From Prevotellaceae bacterium HUN156 (GTDB lineage: Bacteria > Bacteroidota > Bacteroidia > Bacteroidales > Bacteroidaceae): DNA of 64,000 nucleotides. How positions within the stretch are numbered: the stretch's first letter is position 1; each line of letters starts with the position of its first letter. Below, piece after piece: positions 46,481-54,415 of the stretch. Both the position numbers and the translations under genes were made by a program. The stretch spans positions 124,001-188,000 of the forward strand of contig FPIT01000004.1 in the NCBI GenBank assembly GCA_900119285.1, given 5' to 3'. The notes under the pieces were generated by a model. The model did not search any database, had not been told where the DNA came from, and saw nothing but the letters and a program-made list of their open reading frames with translations.

Positions 46481-47724
46481 AAGAATCCCGCATACGCTAC
46501 GCTGAAGTTCAGTGCCGGTTCATTGTTATACCCGCTCTTCAGGAATCGCTGCGTATATTCCGCCTTGATCACTATCTCCTTCACTGGCATGTAGTTCACA
46601 CCCACTGCCATGCGCTTCACCTCCGTATAGTCGTAGTGCGTGTTCTTGGTAGCTGAGGCGTATGGGTTGTATGCCTCATAGCGTCCGAACAGGTACAGGT
46701 GCTCCTTGCTCTCACGTGCCTTAGGTATAAGCGCCATCACGTCGTAGCCAGCCTCGATGCCCACCGCATACGCATGACTGCTCACAAAGGCAGAGTGCTT
46801 AAAGGGCGACTTCGAGTTTTTACGGTTATACATATACTTCAGCTGGTCGGCACTACCCAGGTATCCATAGTCCGCCTGTCCGCGAACAATCCAGTTGTGT
46901 GCCTTATACGTCATGTCGATAGCCCCGATGGCCACACGACCATTATATTTAGCGCTCAGTCCCTCCTTCTCTGCAGGATACGTATTGCCGATACTGTGAC
47001 CATAGTAGCCACTCAGTCCGATGCGCAATCCGGGCACCGTATAGTTGTCCAGTCGCAGTGCCACGCCATACTTGTTGGCCACGTCAAACTCTGTGGGCGA
47101 CTTATGTCCTTTATGTATCCATCCCACGTTGGTAAACTGGTCGGCATTCAGTCCTGCCACCAGTTGTGCCTCATAGCGGAAGTCACCATAGCGTCCCCAT
47201 AGCGAGATACCCGTCTGGTGCCATGTAGAGGGTAGGATGGTGTTCTCACCCTCTGGGCGATACACCGTAAAGTAGTTCAGAGGCTCGTGGTGCGCATTGT
47301 TCAGTCCTACGGGTACCACAATATGTCCTGCGCGTATGTTTGCCCACTCGGCGAACGACTTCTGAATCCAGAACTGCTCCAGCTCTACCTCGCCGCCCTT
47401 TTCGGTTTCCTGTTCCCATTCGCCGCCTTCTTCGTCTTCCTTCTCATAGGCAAGACCAACACCTCCGTGCTCAAATTCTATCTCCGTGCCGAAGGTCCAT
47501 CCCTTGCCGAAGTCATACCCAAGATAGATGACGGCATGCGGTATGTCGAATCGTCCGTGTGAGGGGTCGTCCTTATGCTCATCCGGCTGACTGTAGCGAC
47601 TCACGTGGTCACTATAGAAGTTTCGCGAGTAGTTCACTTCGCCATATCCACCCACGCTGAGGCGGCTTTGTGCGCTGACTGTCAGTGCACAACAGGCCAA
47701 GAGTGCTGTTGCAATACTTTTCAT
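46474..47724 (-). CDS. Outer-membrane porin-like beta-barrel protein
   Basis: 416 residues. Signal peptide MKSIATALLACCALTVSAQ. Alternating-residue beta strands throughout and a C-terminal aromatic strand (FSVAYAGFFH) as in outer-membrane barrels; SVGGYGEVNYSRNF at the mature start resembles phosphate-selective-type porins of Bacteroidetes. A Glu/Gly-rich acidic loop (EKEDEEGGEWEQETEKGGE, about 95-113) could bind metal. First gene of the imelysin operon. The stop codon is part of a heptamer array. Confidence 0.82.
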   Translation of the reverse strand: MKSIATALLACCALTVSAQSRLSVGGYGEVNYSRNFYSDHVSRYSQPDEHKDDPSHGRFDIPHAVIYLGYDFGKGWTFGTEIEFEHGGVGLAYEKEDEEGGEWEQETEKGGEVELEQFWIQKSFAEWANIRAGHIVVPVGLNNAHHEPLNYFTVYRPEGENTILPSTWHQTGISLWGRYGDFRYEAQLVAGLNADQFTNVGWIHKGHKSPTEFDVANKYGVALRLDNYTVPGLRIGLSGYYGHSIGNTYPAEKEGLSAKYNGRVAIGAIDMTYKAHNWIVRGQADYGYLGSADQLKYMYNRKNSKSPFKHSAFVSSHAYAVGIEAGYDVMALIPKARESKEHLYLFGRYEAYNPYASATKNTHYDYTEVKRMAVGVNYMPVKEIVIKAEYTQRFLKSGYNNEPALNFSVAYAGFFH

Positions 47725-47760
47725 TTCTTTTTCCTTTTACCTTTGTTTTTTTTCCGAGTG

Positions 47761-47791
47761 CAAAGGTAAAAACATTTGAAGTGTTGCGCAA
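47761..47791 (-). promoter_or_regulatory. -33/-7 promoter of the porin operon
   Basis: Minus-strand TTG (47789-47791), 20 bases, TACCTTTG (47761-47768), 37 bases before the ATG. Confidence 0.75.
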
Positions 47792-47873
47792 TACCTAAAA
47801 ATAGTGAAAATGATTATTCGATGGTGTCTGTTTAGCTCATCCAATATGCTTATTACGGATGAGTACAGAGGCT

Positions 47874-48032
47874 AAAGTACTGGAGTACGGAAGTAGAAGT
47901 ACTCGAGTACGGAGCTTCCGTACTCCAGTACTTTATTCAATATTTATTAGTCAAGATAGGGCATGTTATTTTTGCCCCTATCTTGACTGTTGTCTCTATT
48001 TATAGAGATAGAGGACGAACAGTCCTTTATAA
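47874..48032. repeat. Set of long perfect inverted repeats left of the type I R-M operon
   Basis: AAAGTACTGGAGTACGGAAG (47874-47893) pairs perfectly with 47915-47934 over 20 bp, and the 21-base loop itself contains GTACTCGAGTAC. Next, AGTCAAGATAGGG (47949-47961) pairs perfectly with 47976-47988, and GACTGTTGTC (47984-47993) nearly pairs with GACGAACAGTC about 20 bases on, around a TCTATTTATAGA core. The gap 47725-48192 holds nothing else but the two promoters. Confidence 0.8.
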
Positions 48033-48157
48033 AGAAATCTTCGGTATTTCCCGAATGCTCTATTCTGGTACGAATGCAACGCTACACTTCGTGAAGAAAA
48101 GTGAGGGCAATACCAAATAAATTCCGATTTATTTTCTTCTTTCTCGTAATTATTTTG

Positions 48158-48165
48158 TACCTTTG
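48158..48165 (+). promoter_or_regulatory. -7 promoter element of the hsd operon
   Basis: TACCTTTG, 27 bases before the hsdR ATG; the -33 region has TTC rather than TTG. Confidence 0.55.
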
Positions 48166-48192
48166 CATAGTAGAATCTAAAACACGTGGAGT

Positions 48193-50541
48193 ATGGATGA
48201 TATTCACTCATTGTCAGAAGAAGACATCAAGTTGCGATACATCACACCAGCCATCCTTAACAAAAACTGGTCGGTGGAGAATATCACGATGGAGACTAAG
48301 GTAAAGCTTACCGATGGTAGGATTAACCTTAGAGGTAATCTTGTGGCTCGTGGCAAGGCGAAGTATGCCGACTATATGCTTTACTACAATCGTGCTACTC
48401 CTATCGCCATTGTGGAGGCTAAGGATGCCAACCATTCTCCAAGTTTTGGCATGCAGCAGGCTAAGGAGTATGCAGAGATGATGGATATTCCTTTTGCTTT
48501 TAGCTCTAATGGTTTTGGATTCCACGAATACGACTTTCTGACAGGTCGTGAGCGTTCGTTCTCTATGGACGAATTCCCCACTAAGGAAGAGCTCTATAAT
48601 CGTTTCTTGTCTGAGAGCAACCATGGCGCTGGTCTTTCTGCAGATGAGTTGGATGTTATCAATCAGCCTTACTGCACAGGTCAGAACATCTTTCCACCTC
48701 GCTACTATCAGCGCAATGCTGTAAACCGTACTGTCAATGCTGTTGCCCGTGGTGAGAAACGCATGCTGTTGGTAATGGCTACCGGTACAGGTAAGACCTA
48801 TACAGCCTTTCAGATTGTCTATCGCTTGCTGAAGGCTGGCCTCGTAAAGAAGGTGCTCTATCTGGCTGACCGTAACGTGTTGGTTGACCAGTCTATCGAA
48901 CAAGACTTCAAACCGCTTACCAATACCATTCACAAGGTAAACTATCAGCAAGACAAAGAGAATCCGGATACAGCCCATGAGGTATATTTTGCCCTCTATC
49001 AACAACTGATTGGTAAGGAAGGCGCACAGAACTATAAGGAATTGTTCAAGCCTGAGTTCTTCGATTTAGTGATTGTTGATGAGTGTCACCGTGGCAGTGC
49101 AAAGGACGATAGCAACTGGCGTGAGATTCTGGAATACTTTACAGATGCTATCCAGTTAGGTATGACGGCAACGCCCAAGGAAACTCGCTATCAGTCTAAC
49201 ATCAGTTATTTTGGCGAACCGCTTTATAAGTATAGCCTTAAAGAAGGTATCGACGATGGCTTCTTGGCTCCTTTCAAGGTCATCAACATTACTACGAATA
49301 TTGGTGACGAGTGGCGTCCCACCAAAGGCCAACGTGACATCTATGGCAACCTGATAGACGACCGCATCTACAATAATACCGATTACGACTATAATATCAT
49401 CATTGAAGACCGCATCCGTGAGGTGGCTCATGAGGTAAGCAGTTATCTTCGTGCCACTGACCCGATGGCAAAGACCATTGTGTTCTGTGCTGATGAAGAC
49501 CATGCCGAGCGCATGCGCATCGCTTTGGTCAACGAGAATGCTGATATGTGTCGCAAGTATCCTGACTATGTGGTGCGCATCACGGGCAGCGATACTTATG
49601 GACAATCCAAACTCGACTATTTTATTTCCGTAGCTTCTAAGACTCCCGTCATTGCCACTACCAGCAAGTTGCTCTCTACTGGTGTCGACTGCAAGATGGT
49701 TAAGCTCATTGCCCTCGACCAGCGCATCAATTCAATGACCGAGTTCAAGCAGATAGTTGGTCGAGGCACTCGCATCCGTGAGAAGGAAGGCAAGACGCAC
49801 TTCACCATCATGGACTTCCGCAATATCACCCGACTCTTTGCCGATCCCGATTGGGATGGACCACTGGAAGTGGATAAAGGCTATCTGCCCGACAGAGCGA
49901 AACCCTATAAGGAACCAACGGAAAAACCACAGTGTGCAGCAGAAGATGGCGATGATACGGAATACCAGCCCAAGCCCTTTGTCGGTAAGGATGGCTGTCA
50001 GGTGAAGGTTATCAATAAGGTGGTGTCTGTTTACGATAGCAATGGCAAGTTGCTCCGCACAGAGAGCATCACCGACTATACACGCAAGAACATCAATGAC
50101 ACCTATGCCAATCTGAATGACTTTATCCTGCATTGGAATCAGGCAGAGCGAAAGACAGAGATTACAGACCTGATGCGTGAAAGTGGCATCGACCTGCAGG
50201 CGTTGAAAGAGGAGCAGGGCATGACTGATGTTGATGACTTCGACTTCATCATTCATCTGGCATACGGTAAGAAGGCACTCACTCGCAAGGAGCGAGCAGA
50301 GAATGTGAAGAAGCGTGATATCTTCCATAAATATGGTCCTGATGCTCAGAAAGTGTTAGAGGCTTTGCTCGATAAGTATATGAACGAAGGTATCAGTCAG
50401 TTGGAGAATCGCAAGGTGCTCACTCTTGATCCCTTCCGTCAGATGGGTTCACCAGCCAATATTGCCCGCTTCTTTGGTGGCAACAAACAATATTTTGAAG
50501 CAATAAAAGAACTTGAAGCCGAGCTCTACAGCGTAGGCTAA
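48193..50541 (+). CDS. hsdR: Type I restriction enzyme, R subunit
   Basis: 782 residues, EcoEI/EcoR124-like short form. The N-terminal nuclease domain has ADYMLYYNRATPIAIVEAKDAN (Asp then Glu-Ala-Lys of the PD-ExK site, about 57-78). The helicase domain has MATGTGKTYTAFQ (motif I, about 197-209), DECHRGS (motif II) and MTATPKETR (motif III), with VGRGTRIR as motif VI. The C-terminal part contacts the methylase. Cleaves unmodified foreign DNA after ATP-driven translocation. 37 bases before hsdM, the gap holding a heptamer array. Confidence 0.95.
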   Translation: MDDIHSLSEEDIKLRYITPAILNKNWSVENITMETKVKLTDGRINLRGNLVARGKAKYADYMLYYNRATPIAIVEAKDANHSPSFGMQQAKEYAEMMDIPFAFSSNGFGFHEYDFLTGRERSFSMDEFPTKEELYNRFLSESNHGAGLSADELDVINQPYCTGQNIFPPRYYQRNAVNRTVNAVARGEKRMLLVMATGTGKTYTAFQIVYRLLKAGLVKKVLYLADRNVLVDQSIEQDFKPLTNTIHKVNYQQDKENPDTAHEVYFALYQQLIGKEGAQNYKELFKPEFFDLVIVDECHRGSAKDDSNWREILEYFTDAIQLGMTATPKETRYQSNISYFGEPLYKYSLKEGIDDGFLAPFKVINITTNIGDEWRPTKGQRDIYGNLIDDRIYNNTDYDYNIIIEDRIREVAHEVSSYLRATDPMAKTIVFCADEDHAERMRIALVNENADMCRKYPDYVVRITGSDTYGQSKLDYFISVASKTPVIATTSKLLSTGVDCKMVKLIALDQRINSMTEFKQIVGRGTRIREKEGKTHFTIMDFRNITRLFADPDWDGPLEVDKGYLPDRAKPYKEPTEKPQCAAEDGDDTEYQPKPFVGKDGCQVKVINKVVSVYDSNGKLLRTESITDYTRKNINDTYANLNDFILHWNQAERKTEITDLMRESGIDLQALKEEQGMTDVDDFDFIIHLAYGKKALTRKERAENVKKRDIFHKYGPDAQKVLEALLDKYMNEGISQLENRKVLTLDPFRQMGSPANIARFFGGNKQYFEAIKELEAELYSVG

Positions 50542-50544
50542 TTA

Positions 50545-50572
50545 TCAATGTTCAATGTTCACTGTTCAATTA
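50545..50572. repeat. Heptamer array between hsdR and hsdM
   Basis: TCAATGT, TCAATGT, TCACTGT, TCAATTA at 50545-50572, starting 3 bases after the hsdR TAA and ending 6 bases before the hsdM ATG. Confidence 0.88.
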
Positions 50573-50578
50573 ATATAA

Positions 50579-52171
50579 ATGGCACTAACAAACTTTGTAA
50601 AGAACGTCAGAAACATCATGCGTAACGATGCGGGTATCAATGGCGATGCCCAGCGAATAGAACAAATAGCATGGATGCTGTTTCTGAAAGTATATGATGA
50701 GAAAGAAAACGATTGGGAATTCAACGAGGATAACTACCATTCATTCATACCTGAGGAATGTCGTTGGCGCAACTGGGCTAAAGACGACGGCACTGGCGAG
50801 GCCATGACTGCCGACAAGTTGCTGAACTTTGTTGATAATACGCTCTTTCCTACGCTTAAGAGTCTGGAAGTTAATCCCGATACTCCTATGCGTAGTGCCA
50901 TTGTTCGTGCCACCTTCGAGGATGCCAACCAGTATATGAAGGATGGCGTGCTGCTGCGCCAGTTGCTCAATGTCATTGATGCCCTCGACCTCAGCAGTTA
51001 CGAAGAGAGTCATGCCTTTGGCGAAATCTACGAGACCATCCTTAAGGAGATGCAGTCTGCTGGTTCTGCTGGTGAGTTCTATACACCTCGTGCTTTGACA
51101 GACTTCATGGCAGAGATTATCCAGCCTAAGATTGGTGAGCGCATGGCAGACTTCGCTTGTGGTACTGGTGGCTTCCTGACCTCATGGCTTAAAGCCCTCG
51201 ACAAGCAGGTAAAGACCGCCGAGGACAGAGAGCAATATGCTCTGTCCATCTATGGCATCGAGAAAAAGCAGTTCCCTTACATGCTTTGTGTCACTAATAT
51301 GCTGTTGCACGATATTGACTCACCACAGGTGAATCATGGCAACTCGCTGACCAAAGATGTGCTGAACTATACCGATGACGATAAGTTTGACGTCATCCTG
51401 ATGAATCCGCCCTATGGTGGCAATGAGAAGAACGACGTAAAGCGCCACTTCCCCTCCGACCTCTGCTCCAGTGAGACTGCCGACCTCTTCATGGTAGTCA
51501 TCCAGTATCGCTTGGCTAAGAATGGTCGTGCAGCTGTCATCCTGCCTGATGGCTTCCTGTTTGGTACGGATAATGCCAAGCTCGCCATTAAGGAGAAACT
51601 ACTCCGAGAGTTCAACTTGCATACCATCGTTCGCTTGCCAGGCAGCATCTTTGCTCCCTATACCTCTATTGCTACCAACATACTCTTCTTTACCAACGAG
51701 AAGGCTGAAGGTGCAGCAGAGGGCTTCAGCACCAAGGAAACATGGTTCTATCGTATGGATATGCCAGAGGGCTATAAGCACTTCTCTAAGACCAAGCCCA
51801 TGTTGCTGAGTCATTGCAAGCCTATGGAGGAATGGTGGAACAATCGCACTGAGATAATAGATGCTGAGGCTGGCGACGAGAAGTCACGCTGCTTCTCTGC
51901 CCAAGAGCTTTTAGACCTCGGCTTGAACTTCGACCAGTGCAAATTCCCTAAAGAGGAAGAAGAGGTACTGCGCCCTGAAGAACTGCTCAAGCGCTATCAC
52001 GCCCAGCGCACCGCCCTTGACGCTAAGATAGATCAGACGCTGGCAGAGATACAGCAGCTCCTAGGAATAGACTCTATAAATCCTATAGCTTCTATAGATC
52101 CTATAGCCCCTATAAATACTATAGATACTATAAAAACTATAAAAAAGAATCCCACCCATGGCAAAAAGTAG
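50579..52171 (+). CDS. hsdM: Type I DNA methyltransferase, M subunit
   Basis: 530 residues. N-terminal helical HsdM domain (FVKNVRNIMRNDAGINGDAQRIEQIAWMLFLK), SAM-binding FACGTGGFLTSW (about 199-210) and catalytic NPPYGG (about 279-284) for N6-adenine methylation. The last 30 residues (after QQLLGIDS) are encoded by a 9-bp tandem repeat and read xIx three-residue units. The 3' end overlaps the four-helix-bundle gene by 14 bases, so translation is coupled. Confidence 0.95.
   Translation: MALTNFVKNVRNIMRNDAGINGDAQRIEQIAWMLFLKVYDEKENDWEFNEDNYHSFIPEECRWRNWAKDDGTGEAMTADKLLNFVDNTLFPTLKSLEVNPDTPMRSAIVRATFEDANQYMKDGVLLRQLLNVIDALDLSSYEESHAFGEIYETILKEMQSAGSAGEFYTPRALTDFMAEIIQPKIGERMADFACGTGGFLTSWLKALDKQVKTAEDREQYALSIYGIEKKQFPYMLCVTNMLLHDIDSPQVNHGNSLTKDVLNYTDDDKFDVILMNPPYGGNEKNDVKRHFPSDLCSSETADLFMVVIQYRLAKNGRAAVILPDGFLFGTDNAKLAIKEKLLREFNLHTIVRLPGSIFAPYTSIATNILFFTNEKAEGAAEGFSTKETWFYRMDMPEGYKHFSKTKPMLLSHCKPMEEWWNNRTEIIDAEAGDEKSRCFSAQELLDLGLNFDQCKFPKEEEEVLRPEELLKRYHAQRTALDAKIDQTLAEIQQLLGIDSINPIASIDPIAPINTIDTIKTIKKNPTHGKK
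52074..52145. repeat. 9-bp tandem repeat, eight units, at the 3' end of hsdM
   Basis: CTATAAATC, CTATAGCTT, CTATAGATC, CTATAGCCC, CTATAAATA, CTATAGATA, CTATAAAAA, CTATAAAAA in perfect 9-base register. Multiple of three, so copy change alters only tail length. Confidence 0.92.
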
Positions 52172-52904
52172 CGAAAAGCCTTTCAAGAGCATCTTCCGCC
52201 AAGTGCCAAAGTGGCAAGACCTCTGGTTCTATCAGAAATCGGAAGTGCTCTACCAGATGACCTACGTCTTTTGCGAGCGCTTTCTGCCCCAATACGGCGA
52301 CCGCACTGTTGACCAGATGGTGCAGGCTGCACGCTCAGGAAAGCAGAACATTGTGGAGGGCTCGGAAGACGGTAAGACATCTACCGAGATGGAGCTGAAG
52401 CTATTGAATGTTGCCAGAGCCAGCATAGGAGAGCTAAGGCAAGACTATGAAGACTTCCTGAAGTCAAGACAGCTGAAGCAGTGGGCTGCTGGCGATGAGC
52501 GTTTTCAGCCTATGCAGGACTTCACCAAGAGCCACAACCAGCTCAGCGACTACGAGCCCTATTTCCAGCAGTGGTCAGCAGAAGAGATGGCGAATGTAGG
52601 CCTGACGCTATGCTTTCAGGTGGACACTATGATGAACAAATACATGGAGAGCCTGGAGAAGACCTTTGTCACTCAAGGAGGCATCAAGGAGCGTATGCAT
52701 GCTGCCCGCACGGGCTATCGTCAGCAGCAAGACAAGCGCCTTGCTGAATTGGAACAGGCTATCCCTGCCCTGCAACAGCAATTGACACAGGCACAAGCAG
52801 AAGTCGCAGAGTGGAAAGCTAAATATGAGGACTTGAAGCAGCGCGCCCTCAAGGCATACCAAGAGCAGAAAGAAGAAATAGAAAAGTTGAAAAAAACAAA
52901 ATGA
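52158..52904 (+). CDS. Four-helix-bundle protein with C-terminal coiled coil, inside the hsd operon
   Basis: 248 residues. Residues about 15-180 fit the four-helix-bundle family (23S rRNA intervening-sequence protein / Avd-like): LWFYQKSEVLYQMTYVFCERF, then VQAARSGKQNIVEGSEDGKTS, with the Gly-x-x-Asn-Ile-x-Glu-Gly-x-x signature near 55-66, and a longer second half matching what is called a four helix bundle suffix. Residues about 187-248 are a heptad coiled coil (LEQAIPALQQQLTQAQAEV). It overlaps hsdM by 14 bases and hsdS by 4, so it is an integral operon member, yet no role in restriction is established. DNA/RNA binding is likely by analogy. Confidence 0.8.
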   Translation: MAKSSEKPFKSIFRQVPKWQDLWFYQKSEVLYQMTYVFCERFLPQYGDRTVDQMVQAARSGKQNIVEGSEDGKTSTEMELKLLNVARASIGELRQDYEDFLKSRQLKQWAAGDERFQPMQDFTKSHNQLSDYEPYFQQWSAEEMANVGLTLCFQVDTMMNKYMESLEKTFVTQGGIKERMHAARTGYRQQQDKRLAELEQAIPALQQQLTQAQAEVAEWKAKYEDLKQRALKAYQEQKEEIEKLKKTK

Positions 52905-54415
52905 ACGCACAACAGTTACGCAACTCCATACTGCAAGAAGCGATAGAAGGCCGTCTTGTACCGCAAGACCCTAATGACGAGCCGGCATCAGTATTGCTTG
53001 ACCGTATCCGTAAGGAAAAACTGCAACTGGTGAAGGAAGGTAATCTCAAAAAGAAAGACCTCGTAGAAAAGCCTATCTCCGAGGATGAAATACCCTTTGA
53101 GGTCCCTGAGAGTTGGGAGTGGGTGAGATTGGGAGCGCTCATAAGCTATCAGAATGGCTATGCTTACAATTCCTCAGAAACGAATAAAGAGGGGAAGGGC
53201 ATACCAGTAATAAAAAGTGGTAATCTAATGACGTTAGAGGTTGTCTTAAAACGAAATAATGATTTCGTAGAGCATCCTAATGATAAAATGTTGGCGAGTA
53301 AAATTGTCAAAGGAGATATGCTGATGTGTTTATCATCACAATCTGATAATCCAGAGCCATTAGGAAAAACTGCAATTTATAAATTTGATACTTTTGCTCT
53401 ATTAAATCAACGAGTGTTGAAGTTTAGACCTTATAGTGACGAATTAACCACATTTTTATTTTACACGATAAATTCTTTCTATTTTTGGTATAATGTTTCC
53501 CATCAGGGTGGTGGATCTGCTCAAGCTAATTTAAAATTAAATCATGTTCTTGATATGCTTGTTCCTTTTCCTCCCCTCGCTGAGCAAAAACGTATTGTGG
53601 CGAAGATAGAAGGATTGATGCCAAAGGTGGAGGAATACGGCAAGGCACAAGAAAAGCTGAATAAGCTGAATGAGGAACTGCCAGAACGTCTGAAGAAGAG
53701 CATCCTGCAAGAAGCTATTGAAGGTCGCTTAGTTCCTCAAGACTCCAACGATGAGCCTGCCTCTGCATTGCTGGCTAAGATTCGTGAAGAAAAGAAACAA
53801 CTCGTAAAGGAAGGAAAACTAAAGAAAAAAGACCTCGAAGAGAAATCCATCTCCGAGGATGAAATCCCCTTTAGCATTCCTGATAGTTGGGAGTGGGTGA
53901 GATTGGGAGACATTGGTATATTTGAAAGAGGAAATGGAATAAAGAGAGATGAAACATTGGATAGTGGTTACCCCTGTGTAAGGTATGGAGAGATGTATAC
54001 AAAATACCGCATGGCTCCAACTTTTGATAAAACTATCTCATTTACATCGTTATCTGTATTCGCGAAATGCAGAAAGGCACATTGTGGAGATTTGTTTATG
54101 GCATTAACAGGTGAAAACAAGCAAGACATTGCCCTTGCTGCACAATACGTTGGAGAGGACGAAGTTGCAGTAGGAGGTGATTTGTGTCATTTCACAATTA
54201 TTACTGCCTATCCGCTGTATTTTGTTTACCTTATTAATTCTTGCTATTTTTCAAGTAAGAAAGAGGTACTTGCTACAGGAGATATAATTGTTCATATCTC
54301 AACAGATAAGTTGGCCTCTATTCCTATTCCTTTACCGCCTTGTGCAGAGCAAAAGCGCATCGTAGAGAAGATAGAACAACTCTTCAAAGAAATAGATAAA
54401 CTGAAGACGAAATGA
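52901..54415 (+). CDS. hsdS: Type I restriction enzyme, specificity subunit
   Basis: 504 residues with a clear internal duplication. QLRNSILQEAIEGRLVPQD (about 4-22) recurs as LKKSILQEAIEGRLVPQD (about 266-283), and both are followed by ISEDEIPFxxPxSWEWVRLG, which opens each target-recognition domain (TRD1 about 75-230, TRD2 about 335-480). Each TRD ends with a PLPP/PFPPLAEQKRIV motif and a conserved helix. The TRD cores are AT-richer than the frame, as expected of exchanged segments. Start overlaps the previous stop (ATGA). Confidence 0.95.
   Translation: MNAQQLRNSILQEAIEGRLVPQDPNDEPASVLLDRIRKEKLQLVKEGNLKKKDLVEKPISEDEIPFEVPESWEWVRLGALISYQNGYAYNSSETNKEGKGIPVIKSGNLMTLEVVLKRNNDFVEHPNDKMLASKIVKGDMLMCLSSQSDNPEPLGKTAIYKFDTFALLNQRVLKFRPYSDELTTFLFYTINSFYFWYNVSHQGGGSAQANLKLNHVLDMLVPFPPLAEQKRIVAKIEGLMPKVEEYGKAQEKLNKLNEELPERLKKSILQEAIEGRLVPQDSNDEPASALLAKIREEKKQLVKEGKLKKKDLEEKSISEDEIPFSIPDSWEWVRLGDIGIFERGNGIKRDETLDSGYPCVRYGEMYTKYRMAPTFDKTISFTSLSVFAKCRKAHCGDLFMALTGENKQDIALAAQYVGEDEVAVGGDLCHFTIITAYPLYFVYLINSCYFSSKKEVLATGDIIVHISTDKLASIPIPLPPCAEQKRIVEKIEQLFKEIDKLKTK

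Noticed and set aside
47996-48211. 71-residue minus-strand frame between porin and hsdR
   Set aside because: It runs across the hsdR promoter, the hsdR start and inverted repeats, has no signal or domain and no promoter of its own.
52158-52904. Diversity-generating retroelement (Avd-like protein)
   Set aside because: The fold resembles Avd, but there is no reverse transcriptase, template repeat or variable repeat in the window.
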